DNA of 38,950 bases from Candidatus Aminicenantota bacterium. Lineage in GTDB: Bacteria > Acidobacteriota > Aminicenantia > S016-38. Below are positions 16,395 to 27,856 of this stretch, in pieces. Under the pieces are notes generated by a model. That model made no database searches, was not told the origin of the DNA, and was given only the letters and a program-made list of their open reading frames with translations. Both the position numbers and the translations under genes were made by a program. Each line of letters opens with the position of its first letter. Positions within the stretch are counted from its first letter, which is position 1. Location of the stretch: positions 1-38,950 of the forward strand of contig JALVRF010000082.1 of NCBI GenBank assembly GCA_027025175.1, read 5' to 3'.

Positions 16395-17095
16395 ACGGAA
16401 CGGGCAAGGGTAAGGGCATGGACCTTATGGCCCGCCTTCTTCAAAACCCTGGAGGCTTCGGTGATGGTGGCCCCGGTGGTCCAGACATCATCTATGAGGA
16501 GAACCCTGCTGCAAGGACTGGTTTTCCTTAAAGCGAAACTCCCCCTGGGATTGAGTTTCCTTTTGTGGCGGGGAAGTTCCACCTGAGGGACGGTATATCT
16601 GGACCTGTAAAGCAGTTTTTCCACCGGCAGGCCCCTGAGCTTTGAAAGGCGCCGGGCGAGGAGAAGGATGTGGTCAAATCCCCTTTCCCTTATCCTCTTT
16701 TTATGGGAAGGAAGGGGAACTATGCAGTCCACATCCCATACATCGTCAACCCGGGCGGAAGCGAACTGGGCTAAGGGCTTAGCCAGGTTCTCGTATCCTC
16801 CGTATTTGTAAAGGAGAATGCTCTGGCGAAGGTTTCCCTCATAAAGACCTGCCGAGCGGTGGATTAAAAAGGGTCTTCCTTTCAGACAATCCCCGCAGGT
16901 TATGGAAAGGGCCGAAGGGGAAAAATAGGGTTTTCCGCATACGGGACACATGGATCCTGAATGAAAGGGAAAACCATCAAGGCATTCCCTGCAAATTACC
17001 CTCTCCCCTGGCTTTAAAGGAGAGCCACAGATTTTGCAGGAAGAGGGGAAAATAATCAGTTCCAGTTTTCCTAAGGCCTCAGTAATACTCCTCAC
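16391..17095 (-). CDS. ComF family phosphoribosyltransferase
   Basis: CKICG...CRECL...CPVCG...CGDC zinc-finger pattern and RVLLIDDVWTTGATITEASRVLK PRPP motif. GTG start at 17095 (VRSITEALGK) is my choice; the ORF track extends to 17140. Confidence 0.9.
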   Translation of the reverse strand: MRSITEALGKLELIIFPSSCKICGSPLKPGERVICRECLDGFPFHSGSMCPVCGKPYFSPSALSITCGDCLKGRPFLIHRSAGLYEGNLRQSILLYKYGGYENLAKPLAQFASARVDDVWDVDCIVPLPSHKKRIRERGFDHILLLARRLSKLRGLPVEKLLYRSRYTVPQVELPRHKRKLNPRGSFALRKTSPCSRVLLIDDVWTTGATITEASRVLKKAGHKVHALTLARSV

Positions 17096-17453
17096 TGGCC
17101 TCGGCTTCTCTTTCTTCCTCCAGCCTCTCGGCACACTCAACGCAATAACGGGCCCAGGGCACTGCGGTGAGTCTTTTTACGGATATGGACTTTCCGCATT
17201 CCTCGCAAATACCGTAAGTGCCCTCGTCCATTTTTCTGAGGGCATCCTCTATGTCCTTTAAAATCTCAGCCTCCTTCTCTCCTAAGGCTATCTTGTACTC
17301 CCTGTTAAACTGAAAGGCGGCTTTATCGTAATACTCAATAAGGGTTTCCCCTTCTTCGGAGGTCTCCCTCCCGAGTTCCTCCAGTTTGGATAGGATTTCT
17401 TCCCTCTTCTTGAGGAGTTTCCTTTTAAGTCTTTCCAGATCCCTTTTTTTCAT
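17079..17453 (-). CDS. DksA/TraR family C4 zinc-finger protein
   Basis: YGICEECGKSISVKRLTAVPWARYCVECAERLE. Confidence 0.92.
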   Translation of the reverse strand: MKKRDLERLKRKLLKKREEILSKLEELGRETSEEGETLIEYYDKAAFQFNREYKIALGEKEAEILKDIEDALRKMDEGTYGICEECGKSISVKRLTAVPWARYCVECAERLEEEREAEASEEYY

Positions 17454-17463
17454 GCTTCCCTCC

Positions 17464-17880
17464 TTATTTCGGATATGGGTGGGAAAATATTATGCACAAT
17501 GCTCTGAAAATCTGTTCTGCCAACATAATCCTCGCCACTTCATGCGAAAAGGTCATTTTTGAAAGTGAGATAATTTTAGCACAGCGGTCAACGGAGAAAC
17601 CCCCGGCTCCCCCCACCACGAATACTATGTTTTTCCCCTGACCCATGAGCCCTTTAAGAAACCGGGCAAAGCCCCGGGAATCCATCTCTTCCCCTTCAGG
17701 GGAAAGGCCCACCAGGATGGAATTGGGATATCGCCTCTGCAGTTGCTGGCAGGAGGTAACATCCTTTATGTAATCAATTCTGCAGGGCAGGAATTTTCCA
17801 GCCATTTTACAGAACCTTTCGCATATTTCCCTGCCCTGGGCCAGTTTTGTCCTTCCCCCGAAAACCAGGATTATCTTCAC
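17464..17880 (-). CDS. rlmH: 23S rRNA (pseudouridine1915-N3)-methyltransferase RlmH
   Basis: SPOUT features: LSPEGEEMDSRGFARFL, VFVVGGAGGFS, ISLSKMTFSHEVARIMLAEQIFRA. Confidence 0.9.
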   Translation of the reverse strand: MKIILVFGGRTKLAQGREICERFCKMAGKFLPCRIDYIKDVTSCQQLQRRYPNSILVGLSPEGEEMDSRGFARFLKGLMGQGKNIVFVVGGAGGFSVDRCAKIISLSKMTFSHEVARIMLAEQIFRALCIIFSHPYPK

Positions 17881-18728
17881 CCCTTAAGAATCCTCCTCAG
17901 GGTTTTCCTTGTTATCCCCAGGGCTTTAGCAGCCCTGGTCTTATTGCCGCCGAACCTTTCAAGAACCTTCCTTACATAAATCCTTTCCATCTCCCTCAGG
18001 GGAATAACATCCGGGGAGGATTCCCAGGAAAAATCCATAGCGGGCTCCCCGGTTTCCTTTTTCCCCAAGGAAATTTCCCTCTCAATGAAATTCCGCAGTT
18101 GCCGAACATTTCCAGGCCAGGGATAGGAAACAAGGGCTTTCCTTCTGCTTATCTTTATCCTTCCCATGGCAAAGTATTCCGCCAGGGGAATTATATCCCC
18201 CTTCCTTTCCCTGAGAGGGGGGATTCTTACGCAAACCGGGAAAAGGTGGACGAATTTCGGGTGAATTTTACCCCGGGACGCTGCCTCTTCCAGGGGTAAT
18301 TGACCGGAGGCTACCAGAAGGAAGGAAGAATTCCTTTCCTCTGTCCCCCCTAAGGGAATGAACCTTCCTGTTTCCAGGGCGTCAAAAATTTTAATCTGAA
18401 CATCCATGGGAAGGCTATCCAGGAGGTCAAGATAAAGGGTTCCTTCATTGGCCCTTTCCAGAAAACCCTCCCTGGCCTTCTCGGCGCCTGAGAAAGCCCC
18501 TTCCAGGTGACCGAAAAACTGGGACTCGGCCAGAGCAGGGGATATGCTGTAGGCTCCCACCTTCAGAAACGCTCCCTTCCTCCCTGAGGCCTCGTGTATG
18601 TAAAGGGCGAAGGTGTCCTTTCCCGCTCCGCTCTCCCCCCAGAGGTAAACCTTTACCCCCAAGGAGGCATATTTTCTGATCTCGTGGAGGAGTTTCTTAG
18701 TAAGGATGTCCTCAGCGATTATTTTCAT
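17877..18728 (-). CDS. Sigma54-activator-like AAA+ regulator (bEBP) with Fis-type HTH; degenerate ATPase, no receiver domain
   Basis: GESGAGKD Walker A, GAFSGA loop, IPPLRERKGDI, WPGNVRQLRNF, C-terminal GGNKTRAAKALGITRKTLRRIL. Confidence 0.88.
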   Translation of the reverse strand: MKIIAEDILTKKLLHEIRKYASLGVKVYLWGESGAGKDTFALYIHEASGRKGAFLKVGAYSISPALAESQFFGHLEGAFSGAEKAREGFLERANEGTLYLDLLDSLPMDVQIKIFDALETGRFIPLGGTEERNSSFLLVASGQLPLEEAASRGKIHPKFVHLFPVCVRIPPLRERKGDIIPLAEYFAMGRIKISRRKALVSYPWPGNVRQLRNFIEREISLGKKETGEPAMDFSWESSPDVIPLREMERIYVRKVLERFGGNKTRAAKALGITRKTLRRILKG

Positions 18729-19052
18729 CTATCCTGTAAAGTTTTCCGTCCATCCAAAGGGATTCCAGGTCATAATATCTTCTCTTTTCTTCGGTGAAGA
18801 TGTGGACCACGAAATCCCCGTAATCCAGGAGTATCCACTCACCTCTCTCTTCACCCTCAACCCCTAAGGGCCTTGCTTCCACCCTTTGTTGAAGAAAATC
18901 ACTCAGGGTCTGGGAGTGGCGGGTGGAAGAGGCAGTGGCTATTAAAAAATAATCGGTAAAGGAGCATATCCCTTTAAGGTCAAGGACCACCAGGTCCAGG
19001 GCTTTCTTCTCCCGCAGGGCCTGGAGGGAAGTTTCAATTTCCCTGGGAAACT

Positions 19053-19056
<4 letters not shown>
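18712..19056 (-). CDS. rsfS: Ribosome silencing factor RsfS
   Basis: LVVLDLKGICSFTDYFLIATASSTRH...EGEERGEWILLDYGDFVVHIFTEEKRRYYDLESLW. Confidence 0.95.
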
Positions 19057-20910
<1,854 letters not shown>

Positions 20911-20921
<11 letters not shown>

Positions 20922-21237
20922 TTTCTCCCCCTATAATCTCTTCTATCCTTATAACCGTAAGGTACTGTCTGTGGCCCTGTTTTTTCTTGTATCCTGTTTT
21001 GGCCTTCTTCTTAAAGACTATGACTTTGGGGCCCCTTTTCTGGGCAAGGATGGTGGCCTTCACCCTGGCTCCCTCCACAAAGGGCTTTCCAATCCTGGCC
21101 TTGCCCTCTCCTCCTACAAAAAGCACCCTATCAATCTCCACGGTTGCCCCTTCCTTCCCCTCTATCTTTTCCACCTCAATGACCTGCCCTTTTTCCACCA
21201 TGTACTGTTTTCCACCGGTTTCTATTATGGCAAACAT
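20911..21237 (-). CDS. rplU: 50S ribosomal protein L21
   Basis: [27 protein letters not shown]...[14 protein letters not shown]; start chosen at the internal ATG with GGAGTGAGGAA upstream. Confidence 0.97.
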
Positions 21238-21241
21238 TTCC

Positions 21242-22876
21242 TCACTCCTTGTTTTTTCGCCTAATCCTAACAAATTTTACACTTCCGGTCAAGTCACTCC
21301 TGTAGAGAGAAACCAGAGCCTTCCCCAGTTCCCCGGCAGCACCGGTATAAAACATGGCCCCCCTCCCCCTTCCATCCCTGTCCCTCCATTCGTATATGCA
21401 CATGTCCCTTAGAGACCTCTTAGCCAGATACTCAAGGCGAAGCCTCGCTTCTTTCTTTAAACCTGATCTTATCATGGCCCTTATCACCCTTCCTCCTATC
21501 CAGTCCCAGTCCCCACCGTTCTGGTAATGCCAGGGTTTCATAAGATGGAATTTAAAGAACCCCGGAGGATAGGGAGGGAGGAGGGTAAAGCCTGGGGAAC
21601 GGAGGGAAAATTCCTTCAATTTTTTATCAAGAACCCTGAAAAACCTGATGCTCTGCTGAGGGGTTAAGAAACCTGCGAGAATGGCCTCAGCGTTTCCTCC
21701 GGTGGCCAGGATATTTCTTTCCAAGGAAAGATATTCCGGATGGCCTAGGACCCTGTGAATGAGGAAATAACCCTTATCCTTAAGATAAAGGTATTTGAGG
21801 GAATTTTCCTTTACCCTCCTGGATATGGCCTCAGCCGGGAAGGAAACCTGCGGAGGGCATTGTTTTTTCATTTCCAGGAAGGCCTTTAGGGCCTGATAGA
21901 ACTTGGCCTGGGTGTATATGCCCACCACCCTCAGGTCCCCCTCCCTGTAATGCACCGGATCGGCAGGATGCTCTAAGGAAACATCCCCCCAGTCCGCCTT
22001 GAATCCTGACCAGATAAGGCCGAAACTTCGGCTCCTTCTGTTATCCCATAACCACTTAAGAGCCAGGGCCAGACGGTCTATTATTCTCCTTCCCCTCAGG
22101 GTCTTACAGAGCCACCGGGGATTTTCCCTGGCAACGGAATAGGCAGCAAGGACTAAGGAGGATTCCTGGTCCGACGAGACCGTGTTTTTTCCCCATCGGT
22201 AATCAGGACTTATCCAGTCGCTTATCTCCCCATCCTGGTGTTGAAACCGCAGGAAGAGTTCAACCATGGTCTCAAGGGAGGAGAGGGGATAGTGGAATTT
22301 CGCATAATCCATGGCCGTGGCCAGGTCCCTTATCCACAACTGGGGATAATTGCTCCCCGGGGAAAATCCGAAAAGAGCCTGCCCCTTTCTTATTTCGCCG
22401 TTGGCAAAGGTAAGGCGAAGAAGATGCTGAAACCTGTTCCAGAGGGGCTCCTTCAAAGGGAGATATTTTCCACTAAAATCCCTCTGAAAATCAGGGGAGA
22501 GAAGGTCCTTTACCCTTACGAAAACCCTGCAGGGCTTCCAGCCCCTTTCCCTTCCCCAGAACTTTCCCTCCTTTAAAAGTTCAAATTCCGCCTGGTATTC
22601 CCCTGGGGGGACCGGGAAGAAAACAGTGACAGAGAGGAACTTATTCTCCACCACAAAGATGAACCTGGGGTTTTCGTAGCGGAAAATTTTCCCCTTCCTG
22701 TCATAAAGGTGATAGGAAAAAGAGAGACCCTTCACTTCCTCCGGGTTTATTCCCTGCGGGTAAAATTTCAGCCTTACCGCCTGGCCCTGATACAGGACTA
22801 TCTTCCTGGAGGGACACTTCAGGGATGCGGATAAAAGGGAAAGGGAAAAAAGGAGAAAAACTGAAAATTTTCTCAA
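21242..22876 (-). CDS. Exported (alpha/alpha)6-barrel glycoside-hydrolase-like protein
   Basis: [73 protein letters not shown] start at 22876 gives [21 protein letters not shown] signal-like N-terminus. Confidence 0.65.
   Translation of the reverse strand: MRKFSVFLLFSLSLLSASLKCPSRKIVLYQGQAVRLKFYPQGINPEEVKGLSFSYHLYDRKGKIFRYENPRFIFVVENKFLSVTVFFPVPPGEYQAEFELLKEGKFWGRERGWKPCRVFVRVKDLLSPDFQRDFSGKYLPLKEPLWNRFQHLLRLTFANGEIRKGQALFGFSPGSNYPQLWIRDLATAMDYAKFHYPLSSLETMVELFLRFQHQDGEISDWISPDYRWGKNTVSSDQESSLVLAAYSVARENPRWLCKTLRGRRIIDRLALALKWLWDNRRSRSFGLIWSGFKADWGDVSLEHPADPVHYREGDLRVVGIYTQAKFYQALKAFLEMKKQCPPQVSFPAEAISRRVKENSLKYLYLKDKGYFLIHRVLGHPEYLSLERNILATGGNAEAILAGFLTPQQSIRFFRVLDKKLKEFSLRSPGFTLLPPYPPGFFKFHLMKPWHYQNGGDWDWIGGRVIRAMIRSGLKKEARLRLEYLAKRSLRDMCIYEWRDRDGRGRGAMFYTGAAGELGKALVSLYRSDLTGSVKFVRIRRKNKE
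21264..21292 (-). promoter_or_regulatory. Candidate promoter for rplU-rpmA-obg inside the 3' end of the preceding CDS
   Basis: Minus strand TTGACC-N17-TAGGAT, then a short leader containing CAAGGAGTGAGGAA before the rplU ATG. Confidence 0.4.
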
Positions 22877-23322
22877 TCCCTGAAAATTTCCGAAATTTCC
22901 TGGCAGGTTATTCCCCTGTTTTTCATCCACTCCCTGAATTTCAGATAGTGGGAAATTATTCTTCCGTGGTCAAAGGCCAGGGGAGGTAAATCCCGGGGGT
23001 CAAATAGCCTGGCCTGCAGGGCATCATCCCCTCCCCGGGGCTGGCCTTCAGCCTTAGCGATGAAAACCAGGGTGGCAGTGTGGAACCTGGGGTCCCTTTC
23101 CGGCGAGGAATAAAGGTGCATCTGACAGAGAAGTTCCACATCCAGGCCTGTTTCCTCCCTGGCTTCCCTCAGGGCAGCCTCCTCGTAGCTCTCCCCGTAT
23201 TCCACGAATCCTCCTGGAAGAGCCCAACCAAAGGGAGGATTTTTTCTTTTCACCAGGACTATTTTCCCCCCCACCTCAATTATTATGTCAACTGTAGGGT
23301 AAGGATTCCTGGGCTGACTCAT
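22873..23322 (-). CDS. NUDIX hydrolase
   Basis: [27 protein letters not shown] matches the Nudix box GX5EX7REUXEEXGU. Confidence 0.95.
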   Translation of the reverse strand: MSQPRNPYPTVDIIIEVGGKIVLVKRKNPPFGWALPGGFVEYGESYEEAALREAREETGLDVELLCQMHLYSSPERDPRFHTATLVFIAKAEGQPRGGDDALQARLFDPRDLPPLAFDHGRIISHYLKFREWMKNRGITCQEISEIFRD

Positions 23323-25726
23323 TTTTCTCCTTCTTTACCCTCTCGGCATCCCCCACAAGGTCGTCCCGGGAAAGGTCTACCACTTTAACCCCCTGGGTGG
23401 CCCTGCCCATTTCCCTCAGTTCCTCGCTCTTTATTTTAATTATCTTGCCTCCCCTGGTTATTATAACTATCAGGTCCGAATCAATGGGGAATGAAGCCAC
23501 CACATCCCCTGTTTTCGGAGTAATCCTGAGGTTTTTCACCCCAGCCCCTCCCCTGGATTGGATCCTGTACTGGAAAATTGGGGTCTTCTTTCCGTAGCCC
23601 TTTTCGGTTATAACCAAGATGTTCCTGTGGGAGGGCTTTATTATTCCTGCGCTGACCACCTCATCCCCCTGGCCCAGTTTTATTACCCTTACCCCGGAAG
23701 CGCTCCTTCCCATTATCCTCAACTGATCCACAGGGAAGATTATGGCCTTTCCCTTTCTTGTAGCCACGAAAACCTTATCACCGCAATCGGGAAAAACCGC
23801 CACCACCTGGTCCCCATCCCTGAGTCCTATGGCCCTTTTTCCGTTTCTCTTTATATTCTCAAATTCGGAAAGGGAAACCCTCTTTCCAAGCCCACTTCTG
23901 GTTATAAGTACCAGATTTTCCCCTTTTACTTCCTGCAGGGAGATTATTTCCCTTACCTCTTCCCCGCTTTCCAGGGAAAGCATCCCGGTTATGTGTCTAC
24001 CTGTTCCCCTCTCACCGGTTTCCGGAATTTCGTAGGTTTTCATCCCGTAAACTTTACCCTTATTAGTGAAGAAAAGGAGCTGAGAATGGGAATTGGCAAG
24101 AACCACTTTTTCCAGGAGGTCCTCCTTCCTGGTGGCCTCGCTTCTTCCCTTTCCTCCCCTTCTCTGAACCCTGAGGAAGGTGGCGGGTTTCTTCTTCAGG
24201 AATCCCCGGCGGGTAAAAATCACCAGATAATCCCTCCGGGGAATCAGTTCCTCGTCGGCCACCTCCTCCACAAAGGGCAGGATTTCCGTTCTCCTTTCGT
24301 CTCCGTATTTTTTCTTGATTTCCCGCAGTTCCCTTTTTACCACTGAATCCAGGGTCTTTCTTGAGGAAAGTATCTCCTTCAGTTCCCTCACCTTTTCCCT
24401 TAAACTTCTCTGTTCCACCTCCAATTTTTCCCTTTCAAGCCCGGTAAGCCTCTGAAGTTGCATTTCCAGTATAGCCTGGGCCTGAGTTCTGGTGAGGGAA
24501 AACCTCTTCATGAGGGCAGCCCGGGCGATGGCCACATCCTTGCTCCTTTTGATGATGGCCACCACCTCGTCTATGTTGGCCAGGGCGATTAAAAGACCCT
24601 CCAGTATATGAAGCCTTTCCTCGGCCTTGCGGAGTTCGTATCGGCTCCTTCTTATTATCACCGAGCGGCGATGGGCCAGAAAATGGGAGAGGAGTTCCTT
24701 CAGGTTCATCACCCTGGGCTGAAGGTTTACTATTGCCAGGAGGGTGATTCCGTAGCCCACCTGGAGCTGGGTGTGTTTATAGAGAAGATTTATTATTCTG
24801 TGGGGATTCTCGTCCCTTTTAAGTTCAATCACCACCCTTATTCCCTTCCTGTCCGACTCATCCCTTATGTCCGTTATCCCCTCTATCTTTTTCTCCTGAA
24901 CCAGACGGGCTATTTTCTCAAGTAATCTCGCCTTGTTGACCTCGTAGGGGAGTTCGGTAATAACTATTCTGGCCCTTCCCCTTTCCTCCTCCACATGCAC
25001 CCTCCCCCTTATTATTATTGACCCTTTGCCCGTCCTGTAGGCCTTCTTTATCCCCTCGGTGCCCGCTATGATTCCATAGGTGGGAAAATCCGGGCCCTTT
25101 ACGAACTGCATGAGTTGGTCCACGGTGGCATTGGGCTCGTCCACCAGAAAAATCAGAGCATCTATCACCTCGGAAAGGTTATGGGGAGGGATTCGAGTTG
25201 CCATCCCAACGGCTATGCCTGAACTTCCGTTTATAAGAAGATTGGGAATTTTCGTGGGAAGAACCACGGGTTCCATTACCGTGGTGTCGTAGTTGGGGAT
25301 GAAGTCCACGGTTTCCTTGTCTATGTCCGCCAGCATCTCCTCGGCTATCTTGCTCATCCGAACTTCCGTATACCTCATGGCCGCCGGAGCATCACCGTCC
25401 ACAGAGCCGAAGTTCCCCTGCCCATCCACCAGGGGATACCTCATGGCAAAGTCCTGGGCCATTCTCACCAGGGCGTCGTAAACCGCTGCATCACCGTGGG
25501 GATGGAATTTTCCTATAACCTCTCCCACTATCCTGGCGGATTTCTTGTAGGGGGAGGAGGCTCGGTTTCCTGCCTCCCACATGGCGTATAGTATTCTGCG
25601 GTGAACGGGCTTGAGGCCGTCCCTCACATCGGGGATGGCCCTTCCTATGATTACGCTCATGGCGTAGTCCAGGTAACTACGCCGCATCTCGTCTTCAATT
25701 TCCACAGGGATTATTTCTTCGCCCAT
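23288..25726 (-). CDS. gyrA: DNA gyrase subunit A
   Basis: [44 protein letters not shown] (catalytic Tyr), GyrA-box QRRGGKG, C-terminal beta-pinwheel repeats. Confidence 0.97.
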   Translation of the reverse strand: MGEEIIPVEIEDEMRRSYLDYAMSVIIGRAIPDVRDGLKPVHRRILYAMWEAGNRASSPYKKSARIVGEVIGKFHPHGDAAVYDALVRMAQDFAMRYPLVDGQGNFGSVDGDAPAAMRYTEVRMSKIAEEMLADIDKETVDFIPNYDTTVMEPVVLPTKIPNLLINGSSGIAVGMATRIPPHNLSEVIDALIFLVDEPNATVDQLMQFVKGPDFPTYGIIAGTEGIKKAYRTGKGSIIIRGRVHVEEERGRARIVITELPYEVNKARLLEKIARLVQEKKIEGITDIRDESDRKGIRVVIELKRDENPHRIINLLYKHTQLQVGYGITLLAIVNLQPRVMNLKELLSHFLAHRRSVIIRRSRYELRKAEERLHILEGLLIALANIDEVVAIIKRSKDVAIARAALMKRFSLTRTQAQAILEMQLQRLTGLEREKLEVEQRSLREKVRELKEILSSRKTLDSVVKRELREIKKKYGDERRTEILPFVEEVADEELIPRRDYLVIFTRRGFLKKKPATFLRVQRRGGKGRSEATRKEDLLEKVVLANSHSQLLFFTNKGKVYGMKTYEIPETGERGTGRHITGMLSLESGEEVREIISLQEVKGENLVLITRSGLGKRVSLSEFENIKRNGKRAIGLRDGDQVVAVFPDCGDKVFVATRKGKAIIFPVDQLRIMGRSASGVRVIKLGQGDEVVSAGIIKPSHRNILVITEKGYGKKTPIFQYRIQSRGGAGVKNLRITPKTGDVVASFPIDSDLIVIITRGGKIIKIKSEELREMGRATQGVKVVDLSRDDLVGDAERVKKEKNESAQESLPYS

Positions 25727-25756
25727 GACCTTCCTTCTTCTTTGAACTGAAAGAAA

Positions 25757-25785
25757 ATTCTACCCTTCCCCCGGATGAGTGTCAA
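25757..25785 (-). promoter_or_regulatory. Candidate sigma70-type promoter of gyrA
   Basis: Minus strand TTGACA-N17-TAGAAT with GAAGAAGGAAGG Shine-Dalgarno before the ATG at 25726. Confidence 0.65.
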
Positions 25786-25796
25786 ATTCCCGTTTG

Positions 25797-25811
25797 TGTT
25801 AAGATTTAAGC
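25797..25811 (+). promoter_or_regulatory. Candidate extended -10 for leaderless trmI transcript
   Basis: TGTTAAGAT (TGnTAnnnT) followed by TTAAGC and then ATG at 25812; no Shine-Dalgarno. Confidence 0.45.
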
Positions 25812-26558
25812 ATGAAATCCGGGGAGAAAATTCTTCTTTACGGGAAAAAGGAGTTCATCGTGGAATACAGACCCGGGGAGGAGGTTCATACCCACTTAGG
25901 AAAGATCGTCCTTCCGGAAAAATTGGACTTCGGGGATGTGGTAACCTCCTCGGCTGGACACCAGTTCGTGGTTCTTAGACCCTCCATTTCGGACCTCATG
26001 AAGTCGGTAAAAAGGAAGACCACCATAATTTATCCCAAGGATGCAGGGATAATGCTGCTGGAAGCCGGGGTGGGCTGTGGAAGCGTGGTGGGGGAGGTGG
26101 GAACAGGCTCCGGAGCCCTCACCCTTCTCCTTTCCAGAATAGTGGGGCCTGAGGGGAAAGTCTATTCCTTTGAGGCAAGGGAAGACTTCATAGAGATTGC
26201 CATGGAGAATCTCAAGCAGAGCCCCTTCAGAAACTACACCGTCGTGAAAAGGGATGTAATAGAGGAGGGTTTCGGCCCTTACAGGTTTGAGGCCCTTTTC
26301 GTGGACCTTCCGGAACCCTGGGAGGTGGTTTCCCATGCCAAGGAAGCCATCCTTCCCGGTGGCGCCTGGGTTTCCCTTTCTCCCAACATGGAACAGATGA
26401 AGAAAACGATCCTTAGACTTAGGGAGGAGGGATTTTTGAGGATGAGGAGTTTTGAGGTTCTTCGCCGGGAAATGGTGGTAAGGAGTTTCGGGGTAAGGCC
26501 CAGGGAATTAATGCATTCCCACACAGGTTATATAACCGTTGCCAGGAGGGGAAAATGA
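25812..26558 (+). CDS. trmI: tRNA (adenine-58-N1)-methyltransferase TrmI
   Basis: KRKTTIIYPKDAGIMLLEAGVGCGSVVGEVGTGSGALTLLLSRIVGPEGKVYSFEAREDF...ALFVDLPEPWEVV. Confidence 0.93.
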   Translation: MKSGEKILLYGKKEFIVEYRPGEEVHTHLGKIVLPEKLDFGDVVTSSAGHQFVVLRPSISDLMKSVKRKTTIIYPKDAGIMLLEAGVGCGSVVGEVGTGSGALTLLLSRIVGPEGKVYSFEAREDFIEIAMENLKQSPFRNYTVVKRDVIEEGFGPYRFEALFVDLPEPWEVVSHAKEAILPGGAWVSLSPNMEQMKKTILRLREEGFLRMRSFEVLRREMVVRSFGVRPRELMHSHTGYITVARRGK

Positions 26559-27856
26559 TAGAAAGATACAGCCTTGAACCCATGAAGAGCCTTTGGTCCG
26601 AGGAGGAAAAATTGCGTCGCTGGCTAAAGGTGGAAATTGCAGCGGCAGAGGCCATGGCCGAGGAGGGCATAATCCCTGCCTGGGCTGCCCAGGAGATCCG
26701 GAAAAAGGCAGATTTTTCCCTGAAGGAGGTTAAAGAAAGGGAAAGGGTAACCAAACACGATGTGGCAGCCTTCGTGGATGTGGTGGCTGAAAGGGTAGGG
26801 GATGCGGGTAAATACCTGCACTTCGGTCTTACTTCCTACGATGTGGTGGACACTGCTCTATCCTTGGCCATGAAGGAGGCCCTGGGAATAATCATAGAAG
26901 AAGCCCGGGAAGTGGCCCAGAGGCTCAGGGAAAAGGCCCTTCAGCACAAATACACACCCCAGATGGGAAGAACCCATGGGGTTCACGCGGAGCCCATCAC
27001 CTTTGGCCTGAAACTCCTGGTTTATCTCAAAGAAATGGAGAGAAACCTGGAAAGGCTTCGCAGGGCAAGGGAGGTTATATCCGTGGGTAAACTATCCGGG
27101 GCCGTGGGCACCTTCTCCCAGCTTCCTCCCTCAGTGGAGGAAAAGACCATGGAAAAACTGGGCCTCAAACCTGCCCCTGCTGCGACCCAGGTTCTTCAGA
27201 GGGACCGTCACGGCGAAGTTCTTTTTGCCTTAGCCATAACCGCCTCCACTTTAGAAAAAATAGCCCTGGAGATTCGTCATCTTCAAAGAACCGAAGTCAG
27301 GGAGGTCCAGGAACCCTTCAGCGGAGGACAGAAGGGTTCCTCAGCCATGCCCCACAAGAAGAATCCAGTAAGGTCTGAAAGGATTTGTGGTCTTGCAAGG
27401 CTCATAAGGTCCTATTTATCCCCTGCCTTAGAGAACAACCCCCTCTGGCACGAGAGGGACATTTCCCATTCCTCGGTGGAGAGGGTGATAATTCCGGACA
27501 GTTTCTTAGCCCTTTACTTCATACTCATGGAAACCAAGGATATATTAACCAATCTCAAGGTGGATACTGAGAGAATGCTCCGAAACCTCTGGTCCAGCGG
27601 AGGGGTATTCCTCTCTCAGAGAGTGCTTCTTGCCCTGGTAGAAAAGGGCTGGAGCAGGGATTCCGCCTACCGCAGGGTTCAGGCCTTAGCCATAAAGGCC
27701 TTTGACCAGGGCAGGGACTTCAGGGATTTAGTGAGGGAGGAGTTAGGGGAGGAACTGGCCAATTTGGACGAGATTTTCTCCTTGGAGCATTACTTCCGTC
27801 ACATAGACAAAATTTTCTCAAGGGCCCTTCTGGAGGAGAATCTCCCTGAAAACTAA
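26555..27856 (+). CDS. purB: Adenylosuccinate lyase
   Basis: MIERYSLEPMKSLWSEE, GRTHGVHAEPITFGLK, GSSAMPHKKNPVRSE signature. Confidence 0.97.
   Translation: MIERYSLEPMKSLWSEEEKLRRWLKVEIAAAEAMAEEGIIPAWAAQEIRKKADFSLKEVKERERVTKHDVAAFVDVVAERVGDAGKYLHFGLTSYDVVDTALSLAMKEALGIIIEEAREVAQRLREKALQHKYTPQMGRTHGVHAEPITFGLKLLVYLKEMERNLERLRRAREVISVGKLSGAVGTFSQLPPSVEEKTMEKLGLKPAPAATQVLQRDRHGEVLFALAITASTLEKIALEIRHLQRTEVREVQEPFSGGQKGSSAMPHKKNPVRSERICGLARLIRSYLSPALENNPLWHERDISHSSVERVIIPDSFLALYFILMETKDILTNLKVDTERMLRNLWSSGGVFLSQRVLLALVEKGWSRDSAYRRVQALAIKAFDQGRDFRDLVREELGEELANLDEIFSLEHYFRHIDKIFSRALLEENLPEN

Noticed and set aside
23558-24346. 262-aa plus-strand ORF
   Set aside because: Antisense to gyrA; no independent signal.
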